24,927 bases of DNA from JAXIHJ01 sp034189755 (GCA_034189755.1 JAXIHJ010000086.1:1-24927), one strand, 5' to 3'; shown: positions 1 to 7,539, counted from the stretch's first letter. Notes: generated by a model not told the origin, from the sequence alone. Numbers and translations are program-made.

Positions 1-150
1 CTCTGAGTTCCGTGTTCCGGTATTCAGTTATCAATCAGCGGTCTGTGTTCCGCTTATATGCACGGGGCGCATAGCACGCCCCCAACTTCTACGAAATGAC
101 GCGATTTGCGCGCGCAGACGGTGTTGCAAAACTTCTGTTGACGTTGTAAG

Positions 151-184
151 TCCCGGCCGGGCCGGGAGAAGTTTTTTTTATTTT
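151..184 (+). terminator. Strong intrinsic terminator with nested arms
   Basis: TCCCGGCC (151-158) and GGCCGGGA (160-167) form a GC-rich hairpin. It is followed by GAAG, eight T (172-179), one A and four more T. A second arm lies outside it: AAAACTTCT (128-136) is the reverse complement of AGAAGTTTT (167-175), so the transcript could also pair outside the core hairpin. It would stop a plus-strand gene lying upstream of the window. Confidence 0.75.
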
Positions 185-278
185 CCGGAGCTGCTTTCGG
201 AGTGAGCTTGTAAATCCGTGCGCGCAAAACAGTCCACGAATTGCACAAATTCAAAAAAAAAAGAAGAAAATCGTCCAC

Positions 279-320
279 GCTTGCCCGCCGTAGTCCCGGC
301 GCGCCGGGGTCGAAGGGCGG
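279..320 (-). repeat. Dispersed palindromic repeat, copy A
   Basis: The core AGTCCCGGCGCGCCGGGG continues with TCGAAGGGCGG (292-320). These 29 nt are the exact reverse complement of 3935-3963 inside the acyl-CoA dehydrogenase gene. The similarity extends left through GCTTGCCC (279-286) with a 3-nt length difference. The centre CCCGGCGCGCCGGG is a perfect 14-bp palindrome. A third, slightly diverged copy is at 18365-18397. Strand is given relative to copy B. Confidence 0.85.
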
Positions 321-330
321 ATTATGAGTT

Positions 331-357
331 ACCAGTCAACCAATCAACCAGTTAACC
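331..357. repeat. 8-bp tandem repeat (ACCARTYA)x3
   Basis: Three adjacent units ACCAGTCA, ACCAATCA and ACCAGTTA are followed by ACC. It is a short degenerate tandem array directly ahead of the etfB promoter. It may be slipped-strand noise or a relic of a longer array. No function can be read from it. Confidence 0.7.
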
Positions 358-373
358 CGTAGCTCTTTTCACC

Positions 374-403
374 TTGACTTGGTTCGGTGCGAACGGGCAT
401 ACT
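374..403 (+). promoter_or_regulatory. Likely sigma70-type promoter of etfB-etfA-acd
   Basis: TTGACT (374-379) and CATACT (398-403) are separated by 18 nt. Transcription would start near 410 and give a leader of about 110 nt before the etfB GTG start. It is the only good promoter match between the upstream terminator and etfB. Confidence 0.5.
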
Positions 404-520
404 ACCGGACCGAATTTTTCCCGGCGGCCTGCTGCGGGGCGGGCCGTTGTCGTTGGTGCGGAAGCCGTTTTGCACGTTTGTTCTTTGCGGGCTGGGGCTT
501 CCCAAATCAGGAGTGTAGGC

Positions 521-1444
521 GTGTCAGTTAACTGCGTTGTATGCATAAAACAGGTCCCGGATACCCAGCGGATCACCGGCAATGCGATGACTGAAGAAGG
601 CACGGTGAACCGCGCGGCCTTGCCGGCGATATTCAACCCCGAAGACCTAAATGCACTGGAAGAGGCGATGGCTGTCCGCGACCGCTGCGGCGGTACGGTA
701 ACTGTCATCACGATGGGCCTGCCGGCTGCCTGCCAGGTGCTTCGCGAAGCGCTGTACCGCGGCGCCGACCGCGCTATTCTGATTACCGACCGCAAGGCTG
801 CGGCGTCGGATACGCTGGCTACCAGCTATATCCTTTCCTGTGCGGTTAAAAAACTCAAGGCTGACCTGGTCCTCTGCGGCCGACAGGCTATCGACGGCGA
901 CACCGCCCAGACGGGGCCTCAACTGGCCGAGAAACTGGGCCTGCCGGTTATCACGTACGCCGAGCAGTTGCTCAGCCTCGACGGCACGACAATCCGCGTC
1001 CGGCGGAACGTCGGCAACGGCTGGGAGACCGTCGAGTGCAGGCTGCCCGCGCTGCTGACCGTCATGGGGACCGCCAACACGCCCCGTCCCCCGGCGGCCA
1101 GGAAAATGATGAAGTTCAAGAAGGCGCGCAGCCGGGCGGAAGTCGAAAAACTCGTCGATGAGTCCATGCAAAACGATTATGAAAACTACACCGCAGAACT
1201 GAAGGACGGCCAGGTCGAAAAGCTCTGCGACAACCTGACGAAAAAGGGCCTGCTTATCGAGCAGTGGAATCTGGACGACCTCGAGGCCGACCTTTCATGG
1301 TGCGGGCGAAACGGCAGCCCCACCAAGGTCCACCGCATCCAGGCGGTCGTACTGACAGGCGGGCAGCATAAGCAGTTCGAGCCTACCGACGAAGGCGTCA
1401 CGGCAATGGTAGGCGAACTCATTGAAGACCATACGATTGGTTAA
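521..1444 (+). CDS. etfB: Electron transfer flavoprotein subunit beta (FixA/EtfB)
   Basis: The beta subunit of the ETF heterodimer accepts electrons from an acyl-CoA dehydrogenase and binds AMP or a second FAD. The N-terminus CVVCIKQVPDT, the central ALYRGADRAILITD and the nucleotide-binding stretch CGRQAIDGDTAQTGP are hallmarks of EtfB. The DGDTAQ form resembles the group of ETFs that includes electron-bifurcating members (inference). The start chosen is GTG at 521, with CAGGAG at 508-513; the frame stays open further upstream, but that part (SRRPAAGRA...) is not family-like. The protein has 307 residues, about 45 more than the usual 260, owing to a charged C-terminal extension. It is the first gene of the operon, 12 bp before etfA. 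Confidence 0.93.
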   Translation: MSVNCVVCIKQVPDTQRITGNAMTEEGTVNRAALPAIFNPEDLNALEEAMAVRDRCGGTVTVITMGLPAACQVLREALYRGADRAILITDRKAAASDTLATSYILSCAVKKLKADLVLCGRQAIDGDTAQTGPQLAEKLGLPVITYAEQLLSLDGTTIRVRRNVGNGWETVECRLPALLTVMGTANTPRPPAARKMMKFKKARSRAEVEKLVDESMQNDYENYTAELKDGQVEKLCDNLTKKGLLIEQWNLDDLEADLSWCGRNGSPTKVHRIQAVVLTGGQHKQFEPTDEGVTAMVGELIEDHTIG

Positions 1445-1456
1445 CCAGGGAAAAAG

Positions 1457-2509
1457 ATGATAGAAGTCAATCGACAGGGCGAAGTGTGGGTCTTCGCCGA
1501 GCAGGCCGACGGCAAACTTTCCGACGTTCCGCTTGAGCTTATGAGCAAGGGCCGCGAACTGGCCGAGAAGCTCTCCGTGCCGCTGGCGGCTGTGCTGCTG
1601 GGCCGAAACGTCGCGCCGCTGGCTGAGACGCTTATCGCGCACGGGGCCGACAAGGTTTACCTCGTTGAAGACGACCGCCTGGAGCATTACCAGGCGGCCG
1701 GTTTCACGCACGTTATCTGCCGGCTCATCGAGCAATACACCCCGCAGATATGCCTCTACGGCGCGACGTCCGTGGGGCGCGACCTTGGGCCAACCGTCGC
1801 CAGCGCGATGAAGTGCGGGCTTACCGCCGACTGCACCGACCTGCAAATCGGCGACCACACCGAACCCGGAACCAAGACCGAACACAAGAATCTGCTGTTC
1901 CAGATTCGCCCGGCCTTCGGCGGCAATATCATCGCCACGATTGTCAACCCCGACCGCTGGCCTCAGATGGCCAGCGTCCGCGAGGGCGTCATGCCCATGC
2001 CGGCCGCCGACGCGACTCGAAAAGGCGAAATCATCCGTTGCGAAATGAATCTCGGCGACGTGGAGCTGCCGTTGAAACTCATCGAGGCGCACCGCCGGCC
2101 CAGGAAGGTGAACCTCAAGGCCGCCCGGGTAATTGTCGCCGGCGGCGCGGGCGTGGGCAGCCGGGACAACTTCCGGCTCATATGGGACCTGGCGAACTGT
2201 CTCGGTGCTGCGGTCGGCGGTTCGAGGGCGGCTGTGGACCTGGGATTCATCGACGCCGACCACCAGGTCGGCCAGACCGGCACGACCGTACGCCCGGCGC
2301 TGTACATCGCCTGCGGCATCAGCGGGGCCGTCCAGCACAGGGCGGGCATGCAGGAGGCGGCTAAAATCATCGCCGTCAACAACGATCCTGAAGCCGAAAT
2401 CTTCTCCACCGCACACTACGGCATCGTCGGCGACCTGAACGACGTAATCCCGCGTATGATAAAGGCAATCCGCGGCGGCGAAGATATCGCCCAGGCGGCA
2501 AAGGCATAA
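1457..2509 (+). CDS. etfA: Electron transfer flavoprotein subunit alpha (FixB/EtfA)
   Basis: The alpha subunit carries the exchangeable FAD that shuttles electrons. The 350 residues include an N-terminal ETF domain (EVWVFAEQADGKLSDVPLEL) and the C-terminal FAD domain. That domain has the diagnostic run GISGAVQHRAGM beginning at residue 287, then AVNNDPEAEIF and YGIVGDLNDVIP. The length suits the longer EtfA type. The ATG lies 12 bp after the etfB stop, and the next gene starts 16 bp after its own stop, so the three genes are almost surely co-transcribed. With EtfB it forms the dimer that serves the neighbouring dehydrogenase. Confidence 0.95.
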   Translation: MIEVNRQGEVWVFAEQADGKLSDVPLELMSKGRELAEKLSVPLAAVLLGRNVAPLAETLIAHGADKVYLVEDDRLEHYQAAGFTHVICRLIEQYTPQICLYGATSVGRDLGPTVASAMKCGLTADCTDLQIGDHTEPGTKTEHKNLLFQIRPAFGGNIIATIVNPDRWPQMASVREGVMPMPAADATRKGEIIRCEMNLGDVELPLKLIEAHRRPRKVNLKAARVIVAGGAGVGSRDNFRLIWDLANCLGAAVGGSRAAVDLGFIDADHQVGQTGTTVRPALYIACGISGAVQHRAGMQEAAKIIAVNNDPEAEIFSTAHYGIVGDLNDVIPRMIKAIRGGEDIAQAAKA

Positions 2510-2525
2510 CAGCGAGACAGCAACC

Positions 2526-4307
2526 ATGGCAAATTTCTACTCGGACAACGAAGACATACAGTTTCTCTTCGAACACATGAACGTCGCCGAAATCGCAGCC
2601 ATCATGGAAGACGATTTCAGCTTCTGCAAGGAGTTCGACTACGCCCCGGAAAACTCCGATGATGCGGTCGATAACTACCGGCGAATACTGACCGCCCTGG
2701 GCGAGTTGGCCGGCGATGTCATCGCGCCTACGGCGGAGCACACGGACCAGGTCGGCAACGTGCTGAATGAAGACGGCTCGGTAACTTATGCGCCGGGCAT
2801 CGACAACGCGGTCAAGCAACTCGCCCAGGCCGACGCGATGGGCTTTACGCTGCCATACCGCTTCGGCGGGCTGAACTGTCCGAACCTCATCTACACGATG
2901 TCCAACGAGATTGTCAGCCGGGCCGATGCGTCGTTGATGAACATCTACGGCCTACAGGGCATCGCCGAGACCATCAACGCCTTCGCGTCCGATGAAATCA
3001 AACAGCAATACCTGCCGCCGATGGCATCGGGCCAGTGGACCGGCGCGATGGTGCTAACCGAGCCTGACGCCGGCAGCGACCTTCAGGCGGTGAAGGTTCG
3101 GGCCTATCAGGACGATGACGGCAACTGGTTCGTCAGCGGCGTCAAGCGGTTCATCACCAACGGCTGCGGCGAGGTGCTGCTGGTGCTGGCCCGAAGCGAG
3201 CCGGAGATAGCCGACGGGCGGGGCCTCAGCCTGCTGCTGGTCGAGCGAGGCCCGCAGGTAAAAATCCGCCGCCTGGAAGAGAAGCTTGGCATCCACGGCT
3301 CACCGACCTGCGAAATCTTTTTCGACAGCGCCCCGGCAAAGCTCATCGGCGAGCGCCAGCGCGGGCTGATTACGTATGTGATGAGCCTGATGAACGGCGC
3401 CCGCATCGGCATTGCCGCACAGTCGATCGGCATCGGCGAGGCGGTATATCGCGTCGCACGAGACTACGCCCACAGCCGAAAACAATTCGACACGGCTATC
3501 GAAAATTTCCCCGCCGTCCGCGAGCTGCTGGTCGATATGAGCGCCGACCTCCAAGCCGCCAGGGCGATTACCTACTACGCAGCCTTCTGCGTGGACCTGG
3601 AATACGGCGCGCTACGGAAGCTTCATGCCGACAACATCGATGACGCCGCCGAGAAAAAACGCCTTAAGCAGGCCTCGCGGACCTACGGGCGATACAACAA
3701 GCTCCTGACGCCGATGAGCAAGTATTACGCCTCGGAGATGTCCATGCGCCTGGCCAACAGCGCCATGGCCGTGCTCGGCGGCAGCGGATACATGAAGGAC
3801 TATCCCGTCGAGCGGCACTTGCGCGACAGCCGCATCACAACCATCTACGAAGGCACTACGCAGCTTCAGGTTCTCGCCGCCGTCGCGGGCGTCATATCCG
3901 GCACGGCCCAGACGATCATCGAGCAGTTGATCGACCGCCCTTCGACCCCGGCGCGCCGGGACTCAGGGCAAGCTGACTGGCCGGAAGAAATTGTGCCGAT
4001 GATCGAGCATATCCGCCGGGGCCTCGAACTGCTGTCGGAATCGGTTCAGTTCATCAAGGCCAGGCCGGGCGTCAGCTACCGCGACCTGTACGCCCGAAAG
4101 CTCGTGGATATCGCTATATACCTGACCGTCGCGGCGCTTTTCTGCGACCATGCCACCGTCCGGGAAGAGAAAAAGATCGTCGCAAAATACTGGCTCGCCC
4201 GGCGGATGCCCGAAATCCGCATGCTGAAAGAGCAAATCTGCTCCGGCGACGAGGCCGCGGTAACTGAGTTCGAAGCCCTCGCCGGCCCCGTGCCTGTGGC
4301 GGAATAG
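2526..4307 (+). CDS. Acyl-CoA dehydrogenase, long form with C-terminal extension
   Basis: This flavoenzyme makes the alpha,beta double bond in an acyl-CoA and passes electrons to the ETF encoded just upstream. Family signatures are MVLTEPDAGSDL and FVSGVKRFITNG in the middle domain, then MNGARIGIAAQSIGI and ARDYAHSRKQF. GGSGYMKDYPVERHLRDSR is followed by IYEGT, whose Glu442 fits the usual catalytic base. At 593 residues it belongs to the roughly 590-residue class with an extra C-terminal helical domain (as in DmdC-like enzymes), not the 380-residue class. The substrate cannot be read from sequence. Oddity: a copy of a dispersed palindromic repeat lies in frame at residues 470-480, in the linker before the extra domain. 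The ATG at 2526 follows a weak purine-rich stretch. Confidence 0.92.
   Translation: MANFYSDNEDIQFLFEHMNVAEIAAIMEDDFSFCKEFDYAPENSDDAVDNYRRILTALGELAGDVIAPTAEHTDQVGNVLNEDGSVTYAPGIDNAVKQLAQADAMGFTLPYRFGGLNCPNLIYTMSNEIVSRADASLMNIYGLQGIAETINAFASDEIKQQYLPPMASGQWTGAMVLTEPDAGSDLQAVKVRAYQDDDGNWFVSGVKRFITNGCGEVLLVLARSEPEIADGRGLSLLLVERGPQVKIRRLEEKLGIHGSPTCEIFFDSAPAKLIGERQRGLITYVMSLMNGARIGIAAQSIGIGEAVYRVARDYAHSRKQFDTAIENFPAVRELLVDMSADLQAARAITYYAAFCVDLEYGALRKLHADNIDDAAEKKRLKQASRTYGRYNKLLTPMSKYYASEMSMRLANSAMAVLGGSGYMKDYPVERHLRDSRITTIYEGTTQLQVLAAVAGVISGTAQTIIEQLIDRPSTPARRDSGQADWPEEIVPMIEHIRRGLELLSESVQFIKARPGVSYRDLYARKLVDIAIYLTVAALFCDHATVREEKKIVAKYWLARRMPEIRMLKEQICSGDEAAVTEFEALAGPVPVAE
3935..3973 (+). repeat. 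Dispersed palindromic repeat, copy B, inside a gene
   Basis: CCGCCCTTCGACCCC, then GGCGCGCCGGGACT (3935-3963), is an exact inverted copy of 292-320. The similarity continues to GGGCAAGC at 3966-3973. It is read in frame as roughly DRPSTPARRDSGQ (residues 470-482) of the acyl-CoA dehydrogenase, a Pro/Arg-rich linker between two folded domains. The host gene frame is intact. Confidence 0.85.
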
Positions 4308-4333
4308 GTCCAAGCGGCGCGTGATAATTAACC

Positions 4334-4361
4334 TTGTCAGGCCGGGCGGCAACGTTATAAT
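4334..4361 (+). promoter_or_regulatory. Promoter of rpsT
   Basis: TTGTCA (4334-4339) and a perfect TATAAT (4356-4361) are separated by 16 nt. They lie about 50 nt ahead of the S20 start codon. This is a strong housekeeping-type promoter and separates rpsT from the etf operon. Confidence 0.8.
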
Positions 4362-4413
4362 GCCTGGTTCGCTATAGACGTCAAATAAAAGAAACCGGCA
4401 GGAGAGATATCGC

Positions 4414-4677
4414 GTGGCACATTCGCTTTCAGCCAAGAAACGAATCCGTCAGAACGCTAAGCGTCGCGGGCGAAACCGCTGGCGCAAGGACCAGGCCAAG
4501 CAGGCCGTCAGCGCCTTTGACCAGGCGCTGCGCAGCGACGACAGCAAGGCTGCGGACGAGAAACTGAAGGCCGTCTACAAGAACGTGGACAAGCTGGCGG
4601 CCAAGGGCACAATCCACAAGAACACCGCCGCCCGCAAGAAATCACGCCTGGCCAAGAAACTCAGCAAGGCGAAGTAA
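4414..4677 (+). CDS. rpsT: 30S ribosomal protein S20
   Basis: This is a small 16S rRNA-binding protein of the 30S subunit. The 87 residues are highly basic. The start HSLSAKKRIRQNAKRR and the later KAADEKLKAVYKNVDKLAAKG and HKNTAARKKSRLAKKL match S20 along its full length. The start is GTG at 4414, with GGCAGGAGAG about 8 nt upstream. It is a single-gene unit between its own promoter (4334-4361) and a hairpin (4703-4736). Confidence 0.97.
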   Translation: MAHSLSAKKRIRQNAKRRGRNRWRKDQAKQAVSAFDQALRSDDSKAADEKLKAVYKNVDKLAAKGTIHKNTAARKKSRLAKKLSKAK

Positions 4678-4702
4678 CTTTCGCCGAACGTGTTGATGAA
4701 TA

Positions 4703-4736
4703 CAGCCCACCGACGGCCGTCCGTGGGCTGTTGTAT
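4703..4736 (+). terminator. Terminator hairpin after rpsT
   Basis: CAGCCCAC (4703-4710) pairs with GTGGGCTG (4723-4730), and the loop holds a second self-complementary ACGGCCGT. The T-rich tail TTGTATTGT is short. It lies 26 nt after the S20 stop codon. Confidence 0.6.
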
Positions 4737-4812
4737 TGTCCGGGGCGTGTCCGTTTTGCGCAATTGGGGGATATCTGCGTCCTCAAGACAAAGCAGCACG
4801 GAATTCCTGCTG

Positions 4813-4839
4813 TTGCTTGGCGGGTGCGGCGGGGATAAT
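4813..4839 (+). promoter_or_regulatory. Possible promoter giving a leaderless transcript
   Basis: GATAAT (4834-4839) lies 8 nt before the ATG at 4848, and TTGCTT (4813-4818) sits 15 nt upstream of it. Transcription would start at or within a few bases of the start codon, which has no Shine-Dalgarno sequence. The spacer is short, so confidence is limited. Confidence 0.4.
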
Positions 4840-4847
4840 CTTCAGGC

Positions 4848-5654
4848 ATGATCGGACGGGCAGTAGGACACAGCTTCATCACGGCGCGGGACGCCCTGGC
4901 GCGTCGGCTGATTAGGCTCGGCGTGTCGCCGAATGCGCTGACTGTCGTCGGCATGGTGCTGACGGCCGCAGCGGGGCTTTGCTACGCCGTCGCCGCCGGC
5001 AGCGGCTTTGCCTGGAGCCTGGACCCGGCCGCCGACGAAAGCGCCTACCTGCTGCTGGCCGGTGTGCTGATGGTATTGGCCAGCGCGTGCGACATGCTGG
5101 ACGGCGCCGTAGCCCGGCTGGGCAACAGGAAAACCAACTTCGGCGCCTTCCTCGACAGCACGGTGGACCGCTACAGCGACTTTGTGGTCTATGCGGGCAT
5201 AGCCGCGTACTATGCCTGGCAGACGCCGGCGAACGTCACCTTTGTTATGCTTTGCATGATGGCGTTCTTCAACGCGCTGATGATCTCCTACACCAAGGCG
5301 CGGGCCGAAGACATCATCGAATCGTGCCGCGTCGGCTACTGGCAGCGCGGGGAGCGGTCGGCGGCAATTCTAATAGGGACCTTCTCCGGCAACATCCCGG
5401 CCATGGTCTGCCAGCAGGCGACGCTGCCGCTGCTGACAGTGCTGAGACGGATTGCATACACCAAGGCCGTTATCGCCGGCAAAAACCCGGTCGTCGATCC
5501 CCGCAAAGGCGGCGGCCTGTGGCTGAAGATGCGCCTGTGGCGCTGGCCCAGAATGACCGTACCTTACGATATCGTCACCGGCCTGAACATCGCATACCTG
5601 ATATTCGCGCCGGTGCCCGCGGCGGACATCATCCGCCGGTGGTTAGGCGGCTAA
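4848..5654 (+). CDS. CDP-alcohol phosphatidyltransferase family membrane protein
   Basis: An integral membrane enzyme that transfers a phosphatidyl group from a CDP-lipid to an alcohol to make phospholipid. The full catalytic motif is present: D82-x2-D85-G86-x2-A89-R90-x8-G99-x3-D103-x3-D107. Several hydrophobic segments flank it, for example ALTVVGMVLTAAAGLCYAVAAG and YLLLAGVLMVLASA before the motif and VTFVMLCMMAFFNALMI after it. The 268 residues are somewhat longer than a typical PgsA or PssA. The acceptor (inositol phosphate, glycerol phosphate or serine) cannot be decided from sequence. The gene may be leaderless, as the -10-like GATAAT ends 8 nt before the ATG. It ends 6 bp from the convergent miaB. 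Confidence 0.88.
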   Translation: MIGRAVGHSFITARDALARRLIRLGVSPNALTVVGMVLTAAAGLCYAVAAGSGFAWSLDPAADESAYLLLAGVLMVLASACDMLDGAVARLGNRKTNFGAFLDSTVDRYSDFVVYAGIAAYYAWQTPANVTFVMLCMMAFFNALMISYTKARAEDIIESCRVGYWQRGERSAAILIGTFSGNIPAMVCQQATLPLLTVLRRIAYTKAVIAGKNPVVDPRKGGGLWLKMRLWRWPRMTVPYDIVTGLNIAYLIFAPVPAADIIRRWLGG

Positions 5655-5660
5655 GACCGG

Positions 5661-7070
5661 TTATCCGCCAAGTTCACCCAACAGTGTCAGAGGCGTAGCT
5701 GCGGTAATCGTTACGTCCACGTACTTGCCGGCAAGGTGTCTTGCCCCGTCGAAGACGACGATGTGGTCCGCCGATGTCCTGCCCGTCAGTTGGGCCGAGT
5801 CAGCCGTCGGTTTCTGCGCCTGTTTGTCGACGCGCGGCGAGGGGCCTTCAACCAGCACCTCCACCGTCTTTCCGACCAGGGCCTGATGGTGGGCCAGGCC
5901 GACCTCGGCCTGGACGGCCAGCAGCTCGTTATTGCGGCGTTTCTTCACATCCTGCGGCACGTCGTCTTTTAGTTGCTTTGCCGCGGCCGTGCCGGGCCGG
6001 GGCGAGTACTTGAAGATAAACGAATTCTTGTAGCCGCTGCGGCGGATCAGGTCGGCCGAGGCCTCGTGGTCCTGCTCCGTCTCGCCGGGAAAGCCCACGA
6101 TAAAATCGCCGGCCAGCACCACGTCGGGGACAATCGCACGGGCCCGGTCCACCAGCTCGTCATACTCGCGCCGCGTGTAGCGGCGGTTCATTCGTTTCAG
6201 CACCGCATCCGAGCCGCTCTGGGCCGGGCAGTGAATGTATCTACAGACGTTAGGCAGGTCGCGCATCGCGTAGAGGATGTCGTCGCCGAAGTTCAGGGGA
6301 TGGCTTGTTACAAACTTCAGCCGGCGCAGCGACGCTACGGCCGAGACTTTCTCCAGCAGATCGCTGAACCGAACCGTGGTTTCGCCGGCTTGCCACAGGT
6401 AACCGTTGACGGTCTGGCCCAGCAGCGTTATTTCGCTCCGGCCGGCATCTATCAGGCGGCGGACCTCCTGTACGATGTCGTCGGGATTTCGGCTGCGCTG
6501 CCGGCCGCGAACAAACGGGACAATGCAATAGCTGCAAAACTTATCACACCCCCTGACGACGCGAACGTAGGCTTGAGCAATCCCGTCGCCGAACGGTTCG
6601 CGGGCAAGGTCCATCCGGTCCGCCGCCTGCTCGGCTGCCGTATCCCGCTCACGGCTGCGCTGCGGGTCGAGCAGCACCTGCGCCTGGCCGGCTGCTGCGA
6701 CCTCGATTGCTTCGGCCAGCTCGCTCAGCCTGCCCGGCGCGCAGATAATATCAACCTGCGGATACTTCTTCAGCAACTGCTCGCCTTCCCGCTGGGCCAT
6801 GCAGCCAAGTACGCCCACGACAAGATTCGGGCGGTGATGCGACTTTCTTTGCCCTTCGGCACCCAGGCGCGAATAAACCTTCTGTTCGGCATGCTGGCGA
6901 ACCGAGCAGGTGTTGTATAGCACGACCTGGGCGGCCTTGCGGTCTGCAATCAATTCGTGCCCCGCTGCGCGCAGCCGACCGGCTACCAGCTCGCTGTCGA
7001 GCCGGTTCATCTGGCAGCCCATCGTCTCCATATACACCTTCACGAAACCGAACGCCTCCCGAAAAGCCAT
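5661..7070 (-). CDS. miaB: tRNA-2-methylthio-N6-dimethylallyladenosine synthase
   Basis: This radical-SAM methylthiotransferase adds a methylthio group to i6A37 of tRNAs that read UNN codons. The N-terminal UPF0004 domain carries cluster cysteines C19 (GCQMN), C55 (NTCSVR) and C90 (GCMAQ). The radical-SAM motif C175-DKF-C179-SY-C182 follows in GCDKFCSYCIVPFVRG. A TRAM-like tail ends in GKYVDVTITAATPLTLLGE. NTCSVRQHAEQKV is the form typical of MiaB, not of RimO or MtaB. The start is ATG at 7070, with GGGGG about 8 nt upstream. The frame is open to 7205 but would run into tRNA-His. The protein has 469 residues, normal for the family. It lies directly behind tRNA-His and may share its transcript. 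Confidence 0.94.
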   Translation of the reverse strand: MAFREAFGFVKVYMETMGCQMNRLDSELVAGRLRAAGHELIADRKAAQVVLYNTCSVRQHAEQKVYSRLGAEGQRKSHHRPNLVVGVLGCMAQREGEQLLKKYPQVDIICAPGRLSELAEAIEVAAAGQAQVLLDPQRSRERDTAAEQAADRMDLAREPFGDGIAQAYVRVVRGCDKFCSYCIVPFVRGRQRSRNPDDIVQEVRRLIDAGRSEITLLGQTVNGYLWQAGETTVRFSDLLEKVSAVASLRRLKFVTSHPLNFGDDILYAMRDLPNVCRYIHCPAQSGSDAVLKRMNRRYTRREYDELVDRARAIVPDVVLAGDFIVGFPGETEQDHEASADLIRRSGYKNSFIFKYSPRPGTAAAKQLKDDVPQDVKKRRNNELLAVQAEVGLAHHQALVGKTVEVLVEGPSPRVDKQAQKPTADSAQLTGRTSADHIVVFDGARHLAGKYVDVTITAATPLTLLGELGG

Positions 7071-7165
7071 ATCATACCCCCGCATCTGACAAATCCCAGT
7101 AAAACGAACACGGCGGCACACAAGCGCCGCCGTGGAAGGATTAATAGCCGTCCATCGCAGGGAAG

Positions 7166-7240
7166 GGTGGCTGATGGGATTCGAACCCACGACCCCCTGG
7201 ACCACAACCAGGTGCTCTAACCAACTGAGCTACAGCCACC
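7166..7240 (-). tRNA. tRNA-His (GTG)
   Basis: The acceptor stem GTGGCTG/CAGCCAC is complete. The extra G at -1 (7240) faces C73 (7166), the hallmark of tRNA-His. The D arm is GCTCAGTTGGTTAGAGC, the anticodon arm is CCTGG TTGTGGT CCAGG with anticodon GTG, and the T loop is TTCGAAT. The 3' CCA is not encoded. Confidence 0.97.
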
Positions 7241-7265
7241 GTCTAGCCACAAGAATCAACAAGGC

Positions 7266-7294
7266 AAAATATCGTCCCCGGTGCGGTATGTCAA
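7266..7294 (-). promoter_or_regulatory. Promoter of tRNA-His (and perhaps miaB)
   Basis: On the minus strand a perfect TTGACA (7294-7289) is followed after 17 nt by TATTTT (7271-7266). It lies about 26 nt before the tRNA. The -35 box overlaps the stop codon of the upstream membrane-protein gene. Confidence 0.8.
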
Positions 7295-7539
7295 TGCGCC
7301 ATCGTCAACTGCCACTGCCTCAGGCCGAAGACAATCAAAATCGCCCCGAAAAGCAACGGCGCGATGACAATGGCGATGAAGTACAAGTCCAGGAACTGCC
7401 GGTCGGTCTTTGAGGTTCCGGCCCTGTCGTACACGCCGGCGTCGAACCAGCGGCTCTTGCCGCCGACCCATCCGATGAGCATGATGGCGCCGAAGACCAT
7501 CAGTGCCGCCCCGATCAGGATAAGTACAGCGCCCAGCAT
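7291..7539 (-). CDS. Small two-helix membrane protein, unknown function
   Basis: No family is recognised. The 82-residue protein starts at ATG 7539, with GGGAG about 10 nt upstream. A GTG at 7629 in the same frame has no ribosome binding site. Two hydrophobic segments are clear: MLGAVLILIGAALMVFGAIM at the N-terminus and FIAIVIAPLLFGAILIVFGL near the C-terminus. A polar 30-residue stretch (GGKSRWFDAGVYDRAGTSK) lies between them. Its GC-rich, in-frame layout and good start site suggest it is real. It is downstream of the receiver-domain gene on the same strand, with a gap of about 125 nt. Confidence 0.6.
   Translation of the reverse strand: MLGAVLILIGAALMVFGAIMLIGWVGGKSRWFDAGVYDRAGTSKTDRQFLDLYFIAIVIAPLLFGAILIVFGLRQWQLTMAH

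Larger units (their letters stand above)
1..373. other. Non-coding stretch ahead of the etf operon
   Basis: No convincing gene is seen here. The one long minus-strand frame (54-278) has no ribosome binding site, and its N-terminal hydrophobic run comes from a poly-A/poly-T tract near 253-270. The stretch holds an intrinsic terminator, a GC-palindromic repeat and three 8-bp tandem units, listed separately. An imperfect inverted pair also flanks the terminator: TTTGCGCGCGC near 105-115 and GCGCGCAAAA near 222-231. The plus-strand terminator implies a plus-strand transcript coming from before the window start. Confidence 0.6.

Noticed and set aside
54..278. Minus-strand 74-codon frame with hydrophobic N-terminus
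   Set aside because: The hydrophobic run comes from a poly-A tract read backwards. There is no ribosome site, and the frame runs through a terminator hairpin.
1295..2527. 410-codon minus-strand frame opposite etfA
   Set aside because: It is an antisense shadow of the well-supported etf genes.
7071..7205. N-terminal extension of miaB to 7205
   Set aside because: It would translate part of tRNA-His (GSNPISHP is a known tRNA-derived artefact). The family start matches ATG 7070.
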